From CAYONP01 sp964405335 (GTDB lineage Bacteria; Armatimonadota; UBA10988): a stretch of DNA of 12,359 bases. How positions within the stretch are numbered: position 1 is the first letter of the stretch; every line of letters begins with the position of its first letter. A program made the position numbers and the translations under genes. The notes below the pieces were generated by a model. That model was not told where the DNA came from and did not search any database. It saw nothing but the letters and a program-made list of their open reading frames with translations. The stretch lies in NCBI GenBank assembly GCA_964405335.1, contig CAYONP010000135.1:1-12359 (forward strand). Direction: 5' to 3'. Shown in pieces: positions 6,009 through 12,359 of this stretch.

Positions 6009-8643
6009 GCGACTGCTCGGCCTGCTCCTGCTCGGTCTCGGCGCGCTCGCCGACGGACCTCGGCCCGACCCGCCCACGGCCCGACCCGCGGTGCCGCTGC
6101 TCGACCCCACGGCGGCCGAGTTCCCCGAGGCCAGCCTGATCGACTTCGGCGCGCGGCGTGAGCCTCGGCCCGACGGCTTCCTCGGCACCGACGGCGAGGG
6201 GCACTTCGTCTGGCCCGACGGCAGCCGCGCGCGGTTCTGGGGCATCAACGTCGCCGCCGAGAGCGTGTTCCAGCCGTTCGAGCGGATCGACACCTGCGTC
6301 GAGCGGATCCGCCGCGCCGGGTTCGACCTGGTGCGCATCCATCACGTCGACGGCACGGCGCGCGGAATCCTGGTCGGCGACGGCGAGACGGCGACCTTCG
6401 ACACCGCCAAACTCGAGCAGCTCGACTACTGGATCTGGAGCTGCGGCGAGGCTGGGCTGTCGGTCTATCTCGATCTGCTCGATTACCGTGACTTCCTGCC
6501 CGGCGACGGCGTCGAGCGGGCCGGCTCGCTCGGCCGTGCGGCCAAGCCCTATGCCGTCTTCGATCGCCGGCTGATCGAGCTGCAGAAGCAGTACGCCCGG
6601 GCGCTGCTGCGCGAGCGGGTCAATCGCTTCAGCGGCCTGGCCTACGCCGACGACCCGACCATCGTGATGATTGAGCTGTTCGACGAGAACGGCCTGTTCA
6701 TCCGCCGCGGCGACTGGCCCAACCTGGTCGAGCCCTATCGCTCACGCCTGACCCGGCTGTGGAACCAGTTCCTGAGCGGGCGGTACGGCAGCACCGAGGC
6801 GCTCGTGGCGGCCTGGTCGGCGGCCGGGGCGGGGCCGCCGCTGGCCGGGCATGAGCGGATCGAGCGCGGCACGGTGCCGCTGCCCCGCCTGGCCCTGGCC
6901 CGCGACGAGCCGGCGAGCGACCCGCGCGAGAAGCTGGCCCGCGCCAAGGCGGCCGATGCGGCGCGGTTTGCCGCCTGGGTCCATCGCGCCTACTTCCGCG
7001 AGATGAAGGCCTATCTGCGCGAGCAACTCGGCGTGCGCGTGCCGCTCTCGGCCGTCGGTGACGGCAACATCCTGCCCGACCTTCAGGTCGTCGCCGAGGA
7101 GCTCGACTTCACCGGCACCAACTGGTACTGGGACCATCCCCTCTTCCGCGCCGGGCGCGAGTGGCGGCTGCCGTTCCTGTTCCACTACCGCAACCCGCTG
7201 GCGGCCACCGACGGCGAGGCGTTCGGGCCGAAGGTGAGCCTCGCCCGAATGCACCGCACGCCACTGGTGGTGCGCGAATGGAACCCCTGCTTCCCCAATC
7301 CGCACCGCCCCGCCGGCATGGTCGAGGCGGCCGCCTACGCCGCGCTGCAGGACATCGACGCGATGATCCTGTTCACCTATGGCGCGGTCCCCACGCACCA
7401 GAAGCTGGGCTACTTCGATGTCCACCAGGACCCGACCCGCTGGGGCCTGGCCGGCGTGCTGGGCGAGCTCTACCGCACGCGCGCCGTGGCCCCGGCCCGG
7501 CGGCGGATCGACCTCGGCTACAGCGCCGTCGACAGCTACCGGTTCGCCGACTATCGCACCGCGGTGCGCGACTTGGCCTATGTCAGCCGGCTGGCCAACC
7601 GCCCGTTCGCCGACCGGCTCGAGGCCGACGCCGATCTGACCCTGACCAGCGGCCGTAGCTCGACCGGCGTCTACTCGGCCGGACCGCGCCTGCTCTTCCG
7701 CAACGATCCGGGCCTCGACACCAGCGGCCGGGTGGCCATCGAGACGCCCGACCACTTCGGCTTCCCCGTCGGGCTGGTCCAGGGCGCGGCAGGCAGTTTC
7801 GCCTGGGATGGGTCGGTGCTGCGGGCGCCCGGCACCGAGCCGCGTGGGCCGGGCGGGCGGTTCATGCTCCGCGACCTCGCCGCCGCCGGCGCGCGGCCGC
7901 TCGGCGTCGGCGGCGACGAGGCGCTCGGCTACGTGCACCTCGACCAGCAGGTGATCGGCTTCGGTCCGCTCCCGCCGGGCGATCAGGCGCGCGCGGCGCT
8001 CGATGCCCTGGCGCTCTTCTACGGTGACGACGTCGGTCGCGACGACTACTCAGCCGGCCGCCTGCGCTCGGACACCGGCGAGCTGTTGCGCGACAGCGGC
8101 GCCGGGCGGATGACCATCGTCGCGCCGCGGGCCGTCGGCGTCGCCGGCGAACTCGCCGGCACGACGATCCTCGGCGACATCCGGCTGAGCAGCGCCACGG
8201 CGCGCGGCGCGGCGCTGATCGTCAGCCTCGACGGCCGGCCGTTGGCCGAGTGCGAGGAGTTCATCGCGCGGTTCGTCAGTGACGCGCAGAACCGCGGCAT
8301 GAGCGTCGCCCCGCCCGGCCCGACGAGCAACCCGCGCGACCGCTGGGAGCTGACCGCCGATGGCCACGGCCCGCCGCTGACCGGCGGCCGGCCGAGCGAG
8401 CGCGGCTGGCGGGTCGAGCGCGGCGGGCGGCTCTGGTTCGCCGTCGGGCTGTCGGGTGGCACGTTCGAGCTGGTCCGCGACGCCGACGGCTGGCGCTGGT
8501 TCTGCGACACGCCGGCGGTCGCGGTCGAGGTGCCCGGCGCGCGCCGCGCGGTCAGCGTCACCGCCGAGGGGGTCGAGAGCGAGCTACCCGGCGCGGGTCG
8601 CTGGCTCTACCCGCACGGCGCGGCGATGGTCCGGGCCGAATAG
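5992..8643 (+). CDS. secreted glycoside hydrolase, TIM-barrel clan A-like, with C-terminal beta domain
   Basis: The 883-residue exported protein has a signal peptide (MRAPSKR, then hydrophobic 8-20). A catalytic barrel covers about 60-500 and opens with GHFVWPDGSRARFWGINVA, the entry typical of GH5/GH42-like retaining glycosidases in environmental bacteria. IRRAGFDLVRIHHVD (106-120) is barrel strand 2. MIELFDENGL (226-235) should carry the acid/base, probably E232. GTNWYWDHP (375-383) is a late strand, LVVREWN (425-431) supplies the likely nucleophile E429, and MILFTYGAV is strand 8. Residues about 500-883 form beta-rich modules; LRSDTGELLRDSG to about 770 resembles the C-terminal sandwich of such enzymes. 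Substrate cannot be assigned. The 17-base overlap with the deacetylase gene, and no clear ribosome site of its own, suggest translational coupling and a shared glycan target. The exact GH family is uncertain. Confidence 0.85.
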   Translation: MRAPSKRLLGLLLLGLGALADGPRPDPPTARPAVPLLDPTAAEFPEASLIDFGARREPRPDGFLGTDGEGHFVWPDGSRARFWGINVAAESVFQPFERIDTCVERIRRAGFDLVRIHHVDGTARGILVGDGETATFDTAKLEQLDYWIWSCGEAGLSVYLDLLDYRDFLPGDGVERAGSLGRAAKPYAVFDRRLIELQKQYARALLRERVNRFSGLAYADDPTIVMIELFDENGLFIRRGDWPNLVEPYRSRLTRLWNQFLSGRYGSTEALVAAWSAAGAGPPLAGHERIERGTVPLPRLALARDEPASDPREKLARAKAADAARFAAWVHRAYFREMKAYLREQLGVRVPLSAVGDGNILPDLQVVAEELDFTGTNWYWDHPLFRAGREWRLPFLFHYRNPLAATDGEAFGPKVSLARMHRTPLVVREWNPCFPNPHRPAGMVEAAAYAALQDIDAMILFTYGAVPTHQKLGYFDVHQDPTRWGLAGVLGELYRTRAVAPARRRIDLGYSAVDSYRFADYRTAVRDLAYVSRLANRPFADRLEADADLTLTSGRSSTGVYSAGPRLLFRNDPGLDTSGRVAIETPDHFGFPVGLVQGAAGSFAWDGSVLRAPGTEPRGPGGRFMLRDLAAAGARPLGVGGDEALGYVHLDQQVIGFGPLPPGDQARAALDALALFYGDDVGRDDYSAGRLRSDTGELLRDSGAGRMTIVAPRAVGVAGELAGTTILGDIRLSSATARGAALIVSLDGRPLAECEEFIARFVSDAQNRGMSVAPPGPTSNPRDRWELTADGHGPPLTGGRPSERGWRVERGGRLWFAVGLSGGTFELVRDADGWRWFCDTPAVAVEVPGARRAVSVTAEGVESELPGAGRWLYPHGAAMVRAE

Positions 8644-8648
8644 AGAAA

Positions 8649-8676
8649 CGCCGCGCGGTCGCGAGACCGCGCGGCG
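8649..8676. terminator. strong GNRA-loop hairpin terminator between convergent genes
   Basis: A perfect 12-bp stem (8649-8660 with 8665-8676) is closed by the tetraloop GCGA. It begins 6 bases after the glycosidase stop and lies 22 bases beyond the stop of the convergent PEP-CTERM gene. On the minus strand it is followed by UUUCUCU, so it fits an intrinsic terminator best for the PEP-CTERM transcript. On the plus strand the following bases (ATCAACGA) lack a U-run, so termination of the glycosidase mRNA there would be weaker. Confidence 0.8.
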
Positions 8677-8697
8677 ATCAACGACGAGTCAGCAGGG

Positions 8698-9513
8698 CTA
8701 GGCGCGGCGACGTCGCCGCACCAGGGCTGCCGCCCCAAGGCCGAGCAGGCAGATGCTCCCCGGCTCGGGCACGACCGCCCCTTGCTTCAACGAGCCGACG
8801 TACTCGATCACGTTCGGCGCGTAGATGGTGTTGATGTTGCCGCGGGGCGGATCGGGTCCATTGCCCGCCAAGTAGTAGTCGAGCGGGATGGTCGAGTAAT
8901 AGACCACGCCCGACCCGTACAGGTACGAGAAGGCCGCGATCTGGTCCAGCATCGTGCCGATGCGGAGGATCTCGGTCGCGCTGCCGGGCAGCGTCGTGGC
9001 ATCGGCCCAGCCGTGGCTCGACGACGTGCCGCCGTCGAGGTCCGTGTCACCCAGCGTGCCGTGCGGGCCGTCGGTCACCAGCGTGTCCGGCGGCACGACG
9101 TCCAGGTCGGCGTCGATGGTGAAGTCGCGCGTGACCAGGATGCCCGGCGCGCCGACCAGGAACGGATTGGGGCTCGCCCCGCCGCCCGGCTCGACGAAGC
9201 GGTCATGGACCACCAGGCAGCCGCCGCCGAAGACCCAGGCATCGATATCGGCGATCCGACCGAGCATGTCGCCCGACAGGCCGCTGTTGGACGACTCGTT
9301 GATGAACAGCAGGTCGACCGTGCTGAAGTCGAAGACGCTGATGTCGGTGATTTGCACCGGCGTGTTGCCGGTCTGCAGAATCGGCGCCTCCGGGTCGGTC
9401 ACCGTCTCGTTGTTGTCGGTGTAGTAGCCGATCAGCGCCGCTCGCGAAGGCATCGCGGTCAGCGCGAGGAGCACCGCACCCACAGCCAGTGTACGGAACG
9501 CACTCGTGTGCAT
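8698..9513 (-). CDS. secreted PEP-CTERM sorting-domain protein
   Basis: This 271-residue protein has an N-terminal signal peptide (6-25, cleavage near SRA-ALIG) and a C-terminal PEP-CTERM signal: VPEP (248-251), a hydrophobic stretch (252-265) and an RRRRRA tail. Exosortase-dependent processing is expected for such tails. The body alternates hydrophobic strands and acidic loops: VDLLFINESS (66-75), CLVVHDRFV (99-107) and SGVVYYSTIPLDYYL (201-215). This is reminiscent of glutamine-amidotransferase/ThuA-like folds, but no catalytic Cys-His-Glu triad is evident, so that is tentative. It is monocistronic, with its own promoter and terminator. The second of two close ATGs is chosen because GGGGGAG lies 6 bases before it; the other ATG overlaps that element's edge. 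The function is probably surface or exopolysaccharide-associated; no exosortase gene is in the window. Confidence 0.9.
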   Translation of the reverse strand: MHTSAFRTLAVGAVLLALTAMPSRAALIGYYTDNNETVTDPEAPILQTGNTPVQITDISVFDFSTVDLLFINESSNSGLSGDMLGRIADIDAWVFGGGCLVVHDRFVEPGGGASPNPFLVGAPGILVTRDFTIDADLDVVPPDTLVTDGPHGTLGDTDLDGGTSSSHGWADATTLPGSATEILRIGTMLDQIAAFSYLYGSGVVYYSTIPLDYYLAGNGPDPPRGNINTIYAPNVIEYVGSLKQGAVVPEPGSICLLGLGAAALVRRRRRA

Positions 9514-9519
9514 ATGCAT

Positions 9520-9526
9520 CTCCCCC
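9520..9526 (-). promoter_or_regulatory. Shine-Dalgarno choosing the second ATG of the PEP-CTERM gene
   Basis: GGGGGAG on the minus strand is 6 bases from the ATG at 9513 and directly abuts the alternative ATG at 9519. The first spacing is near ideal and the second is too short. Confidence 0.65.
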
Positions 9527-9549
9527 GGATTCTCCCACCCCACCGCGGC

Positions 9550-9578
9550 ATTCTACTGCGCCGACGGCCGGATGTCAG
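9550..9578 (-). promoter_or_regulatory. sigma70-type promoter of the PEP-CTERM gene
   Basis: Read on the minus strand, CTGACA (9578-9573), a spacer of exactly 17 bases and TAGAAT (9555-9550) match the sigma70 consensus in 5 of 6 positions at both boxes. Initiation near 9543 would give a leader of about 30 bases before the ATG at 9513. It is the strongest promoter match I see in the window, and it implies vegetative, monocistronic expression. Confidence 0.75.
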
Positions 9579-9639
9579 GTTGGGAGGTTGCGCGGCGACG
9601 GGCGCCAATAGCTGGCCGCCCGAGGAGGGGCCGCTCGCG

Positions 9640-10752
9640 ATGGTCATCGGCGTACCGAAAGAGATCAAGCAGGGGGAGAACCGCGTGGCCCTGACGCCCG
9701 CCGGCGCCAGTGCGCTGCTCAACGGCGGCCACCGCGTGCTGGTCGAGCGCAGTGCCGGACAGGCCTCGAGCTTCTCCGACCGCGACTACGCCGCGGTCGG
9801 GGTCGAGCTGGTCGACGCCGCGGCCGAGGTCTGGCGCCGCGCCAATCTCGTGGTCAAGGTCAAGGAGCCGCTGCCTGACGAGTTCGACCACCTCCGCGAG
9901 GACCTGACGCTGTTCACCTACCTCCACCTCGCCTCGTCGGTGGAGCTGACCCGTGAGCTGCTCAACCGGGGCGTGACCGCCATCGCCTACGAGACGGTGC
10001 AGAAACCCGACGGCGGCCTGCCGCTGCTGGTCCCGATGAGCGAGGTCGCCGGGCGCATCGCCGTGCAGGCGGGGATGCACTACCTGCAGGCCAACAACGG
10101 CGGCCGCGGCATCCTCATTTCCGGCGTGCCCGGCGTACCGCCCGCCGAAGTGGTGATCATCGGCGGCGGCATCGTCGGCGCCAACGCCGCCACGCTGGCC
10201 GTCGGCCTCGGCGCGCAGGTGACCGTGTTCGACGTGCGGCACGACCGGCTCAAGTACCTCGACGACGTGATGCACGGCCGTTGCATCACCGTCTATTCGA
10301 CCAAGGCCGGCATCGCCAAGGCGGCCGAGTACGCCGATCTGGTCGTCGGCGCGGTGCTCGTGGCCGGGAGCAAGGCGCCGATTGTCATGGACGACGAGAT
10401 GGTCCAGGCGATGCGGCCGGGGACGATCATCGTCGACGTCGCCGTCGACCAGGGCGGTTGTGTTTCGACGACCAAGCCCACCTCGCACTCCGACCCGGTC
10501 TACACGCAGTTTGGCGTGATCCACTACGCCGTGCCGAACATGCCCGCGCTGGTCCCGCGCACCTCGACCATGGCCCTGACCAACGCCACGCTGCCCTACA
10601 TCCTGGCCATCGCCGACGAAGGGGTGCGGAAGGCGGTGGCCACCGATCCCTCGCTGGCGCTCGGCGTCAGCGCCGTCGGCGGCGTCTGCACCAGCGCGCC
10701 GGTGGCCGAGCTGTTCGGGCTCGACTGCGCCGAGCCGCTGAGCCGGTTGTGA
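9640..10752 (+). CDS. ald: alanine dehydrogenase
   Basis: This cytosolic enzyme catalyses NAD-dependent interconversion of L-alanine with pyruvate and ammonia. The 370-residue length is typical. The opening GVPKEIKQGENRVALTP is diagnostic of the alanine dehydrogenase/transhydrogenase alpha family. Residues matching the well-studied mycobacterial enzyme are all present: R15, K75 and H96 for pyruvate binding and catalysis, and D270. The Rossmann motif GGGIVGANAA spans 175-184, with D198 ending strand 2, and NMPALVPRTST is at 300-310. The start is fixed by GAGGAGGGG (9622-9630) nine bases upstream; the frame stays open much further back, but that part is antisense to the PEP-CTERM gene. The guanylate-kinase-like gene follows after one base. 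No convincing promoter is seen in the 126-base divergent gap on this strand. Confidence 0.97.
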   Translation: MVIGVPKEIKQGENRVALTPAGASALLNGGHRVLVERSAGQASSFSDRDYAAVGVELVDAAAEVWRRANLVVKVKEPLPDEFDHLREDLTLFTYLHLASSVELTRELLNRGVTAIAYETVQKPDGGLPLLVPMSEVAGRIAVQAGMHYLQANNGGRGILISGVPGVPPAEVVIIGGGIVGANAATLAVGLGAQVTVFDVRHDRLKYLDDVMHGRCITVYSTKAGIAKAAEYADLVVGAVLVAGSKAPIVMDDEMVQAMRPGTIIVDVAVDQGGCVSTTKPTSHSDPVYTQFGVIHYAVPNMPALVPRTSTMALTNATLPYILAIADEGVRKAVATDPSLALGVSAVGGVCTSAPVAELFGLDCAEPLSRL

Positions 10753-10753
10753 C

Positions 10754-11425
10754 ATGAGCGGGCGACTGATCATCCTCTGCGGCCCCTCGTGCGTCGGCAA
10801 GGGCCCGCTGCTCGCCGCGCTGCGTCGTTGCCGGCCCGACTTGCCGTTCGCCCAGCCGACGCTCTACGCCTCGCGGCTGCCGCGACCGGGCGAACGCGAC
10901 GGCGTTGAGTTCCACTTCCGCACGGCCGATCAGATCCGCGCGCTCGACCCGGAGCGGCACCTGATCTTCGCCATGCGCAACCAACTGCGGGCGATCGACC
11001 TGACCGAGCTGCACCGGCTGCTCGAGGAGCACGAGCGGGTCATCCTCGAACTGCACCCAACGCAGATCGAGCCGCTGCGCCGGCGGCTGGCCGGCGTCGA
11101 GATGGTCACCGTGCTGCTGCAGCCGCTCAGTCTGGTGGAGGCGAACGAGCTGGCTCAGGTGGCCGGCACGACCGCGGCGGAGGCGGTCGCCGAGGTGATG
11201 CGGGCGAAGCAGATTGACCGCGCGATGCGGCAAGGCAAGCTGCTGACCGGCGCCGAGCTGGCCGACATCGAGGTGCGGGCGGCCGCCGCCTGGGACGAGC
11301 TGCAGCCGGCCGGGCTCGACCAGGTGCTGGTCTGCCACGACCACGAGGGCAGCGACCACTGGCGCTTCACGCCGCCCATCGGCGACGCCGGGGCCACGCT
11401 GCGGGCGTTCGCGGCGCTGCTCTGA
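10754..11425 (+). CDS. guanylate-kinase-like P-loop protein with degenerate active site
   Basis: The 223-residue product begins with a P-loop, GPSCVGKGPL (10-19), and a GMP-binding-like segment, SRLPRPGERDGVEFHF (40-55), the order seen in guanylate kinases. Several signature residues differ. The Ser/Thr that follows the P-loop Lys is missing, as GKG is followed by Pro18. The FIE-type Glu of the GMP site is replaced by FAM (72-74), the glycine-rich segment after it by RNQLRAID, and the usual ILDVD strand by ILELH (97-101). A helical lid-like part (about 140-182) follows. It could be a divergent guanylate kinase, a relative acting on another substrate (PhnN-type ribose-bisphosphate kinases share the fold), or a non-catalytic protein. 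One base separates it from ald, so it is co-transcribed. Its end is 6 bases from the convergent gene's stop. Confidence 0.8.
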   Translation: MSGRLIILCGPSCVGKGPLLAALRRCRPDLPFAQPTLYASRLPRPGERDGVEFHFRTADQIRALDPERHLIFAMRNQLRAIDLTELHRLLEEHERVILELHPTQIEPLRRRLAGVEMVTVLLQPLSLVEANELAQVAGTTAAEAVAEVMRAKQIDRAMRQGKLLTGAELADIEVRAAAAWDELQPAGLDQVLVCHDHEGSDHWRFTPPIGDAGATLRAFAALL

Positions 11426-11431
11426 CCCACT

Positions 11432-12130
11432 TCAGCCTTCGAGCGCAGCGCCGTCCCAGGGGCAGTGGCTCCAGGCGCCGTTGAGCGCCTCGCCGCACGT
11501 CGGGCAGCTCTTCTTCGGCACCAGCGCGCCGAGCGGCGTGCGGAAGCGGAACGAGGTGGTGCCCAGGTGGAGCGTGAAGTGACCGGGCTGGTCGACCACG
11601 GCGATCTTGGCCCCGCCCGGCTTGCGCGCCCGGAAGACGAAGTAGTGCAGACCATCGCCGGCGATCGAGCCTCTGCGCTCGGCGCCGATCACGTCGTCGA
11701 GCAGCCCGCGGACATCGTGTCCGATGGCGTCGGGCGCGACGGCCTCGTACTTGTTGCCCTCGCTGTCTTCGAGCCGCATGGTCGCCCGGATGGCGCCCTC
11801 GGAGCGGAACTGCAACCGGCCGTCCTCGTTGACCTTGCCGTCATGGACCAGGAAGACCATGTACGGCCGCAGCACCCACTGCAGGTCGTGGATCACTTCG
11901 CGCGGCACGTCCGGATCGTCGGACAGCTCCACTTCCCAGTAGAGCTCGGGCCGCCATTCGACCATGGTCACCCGGTCGGGTTCGCTGTCGTGGCGCTTGC
12001 ATTCGTAGAAATACAGGTCCTGGTCGTAGAAGGCCGACGGCGGCGGCTGGTCGGCCCGCGGCGGCACCGCCGCCGAGAGCAGGACCAGGCCGCTGCACAG
12101 CAGGATCAGCACCGGCGGTCGTCGAGTCAT
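11432..12130 (-). CDS. secreted protein with C-terminal zinc-ribbon-like motif, function unknown
   Basis: I do not recognise a family for this 232-residue protein. The N-terminus has a Sec signal peptide (MTRRPP, hydrophobic 7-22, cleavage near PRA-D). The only Cys in the hydrophobic part (C12) is not in a lipobox, so it is probably not a lipoprotein. The middle (about 35-200) alternates charged and aromatic beta-like segments (DLYFYECKRHD, ELYWEVELSDD, GHFTLHLGTTSFRFR), suggesting a beta-sandwich. The last 25 residues carry CPTCG (C209, C212) and, ten residues on, HCPWDG (C223): a zinc-ribbon half-pair whose fourth ligand is not a Cys and may be Asp225 or His222. Such motifs are usually cytoplasmic, so placement on an exported protein is odd. 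GGAG lies 8 bases before the ATG. It is monocistronic and convergent with the kinase-like gene. Confidence 0.8.
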   Translation of the reverse strand: MTRRPPVLILLCSGLVLLSAAVPPRADQPPPSAFYDQDLYFYECKRHDSEPDRVTMVEWRPELYWEVELSDDPDVPREVIHDLQWVLRPYMVFLVHDGKVNEDGRLQFRSEGAIRATMRLEDSEGNKYEAVAPDAIGHDVRGLLDDVIGAERRGSIAGDGLHYFVFRARKPGGAKIAVVDQPGHFTLHLGTTSFRFRTPLGALVPKKSCPTCGEALNGAWSHCPWDGAALEG

Positions 12131-12359
12131 GATGCCCTCTCCGCATCGGACGTAGTTCCTATTCGCCGCCGAGGCGGAGCTTCCCTGCTGTTACGGCCGA
12201 CGCAACCTAACCCCCCGACCCCCTTCCCGCGGCGGGAATGGGGAGTCAGGGCCGAGCGCGGCTGCTGACCGCGCTGCGCGCGCCGTCCGCCGTGGGTAGG
12301 GCCCGGCCGCCGGACGGGCCGGCTGGCAACCCGACGCCCCCACCCCCTGCCCGACGGAC
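12131..12359. other. intergenic right flank with no gene seen
   Basis: Upstream of the zinc-ribbon protein gene I find no open frame with protein-like composition. The region holds a small hairpin near 12166-12177, the C/G-tract repeat at 12211-12249, a 6-bp inverted repeat (12300-12305 with 12315-12320), and a C-rich end (CGACGCCCCCACCCCCTGCCC) that may begin another copy of the repeat. The promoter of the zinc-ribbon protein gene should lie here, but no clear -35/-10 pair stands out. Confidence 0.55.
12211..12249. repeat. C/G-tract inverted repeat, REP-like
   Basis: CCCCCCGACCCCC leads into TTCCCG, a CGG loop and CGGGAA (12224-12238). Pairing continues outward with CCCC (12219-12222) and GGGG (12240-12243) after one C/T mismatch, giving a stem of about 11 bp. 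Such CCC...TTCCC-GGGAA...GGGG palindromes are common as intergenic repeats in many GC-rich genomes. A related sequence lies at 188-213. A copy count in the whole genome would settle it. Confidence 0.45.

Noticed and set aside
4056..6338. 760-codon minus-strand open frame
   Set aside because: It is antisense to the TPR-deacetylase and the start of the glycosidase. Its composition is low-complexity and there is no recognisable motif.
8782..9639. Upstream in-frame extension of alanine dehydrogenase
   Set aside because: The added 286 codons are antisense to the PEP-CTERM gene. Alanine dehydrogenases are about 370 residues and start at the GVPKEI motif, just after a good ribosome site.
9553..10800. 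415-codon minus-strand frame opposite ald
   Set aside because: It is antisense to a highly conserved enzyme and is His/Gly/Arg/Asp-rich without motifs.
11465..12268. 267-codon plus-strand frame opposite the zinc-ribbon protein
   Set aside because: It has no ribosome site or domain, while the minus strand shows a signal peptide, a good ribosome site and a Cys motif.
12300..12320. 6-bp inverted repeat considered as terminator or part of an RNA gene
   Set aside because: There is no T-run, no flanking gene end and no tRNA-like T-loop. Stems of this size are expected by chance at this GC content.

Overview
The window is very GC-rich bacterial DNA carrying eight confident protein-coding genes and no RNA gene, CRISPR array or insertion sequence that I can see. 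A protein with a C-terminal PEP-CTERM sorting signal, a long secreted glycosidase with a 'WPDGSRARFWGINV'-type opening, and several exported polysaccharide-active proteins suggest a Gram-negative, environmental, exopolysaccharide-producing bacterium. It could be from the Planctomycetota/PVC group or a related uncultured phylum. No phylogenetic marker is present, so this is only a guess.

Layout: 1-342 is intergenic, with short palindromes only. On the minus strand, 3870->2749 encodes a membrane-anchored NodB-type polysaccharide deacetylase. Three bases later, 2745->343 encodes a hybrid sensor histidine kinase (membrane region, GAF, HisKA, HATPase, receiver). Divergent from this pair, on the plus strand, 4080-6008 encodes a secreted TPR-Ig-deacetylase fusion. 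Its end overlaps by 17 bases a secreted glycoside hydrolase gene (5992-8643). A strong hairpin at 8649-8676 separates this unit from a convergent PEP-CTERM gene (9513->8698), which has its own good sigma70-type promoter. Next come alanine dehydrogenase (9640-10752) and, one base later, a degenerate guanylate-kinase-like P-loop protein (10754-11425). A convergent secreted protein with a C-terminal zinc-ribbon-like motif follows (12130->11432). The right flank (12131-12359) contains a C/G-tract palindromic repeat that resembles a sequence at 188-213.

How the genes may work together: the central block (2749-8643) looks like an extracellular polysaccharide modification locus. Two deacetylases sit head to head; one is paired with a sensor kinase, the other with a TPR/Ig scaffold and a glycosidase. 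The mix of TPR, deacetylase and glycosidase recalls the PgaA/PgaB logic of poly-N-acetylglucosamine export, but no synthase or outer-membrane barrel is visible, so the substrate is unknown. The most unusual details are altered active-site residues in the anchored deacetylase and in the guanylate-kinase-like protein. The ald pair looks unrelated to the polysaccharide block.
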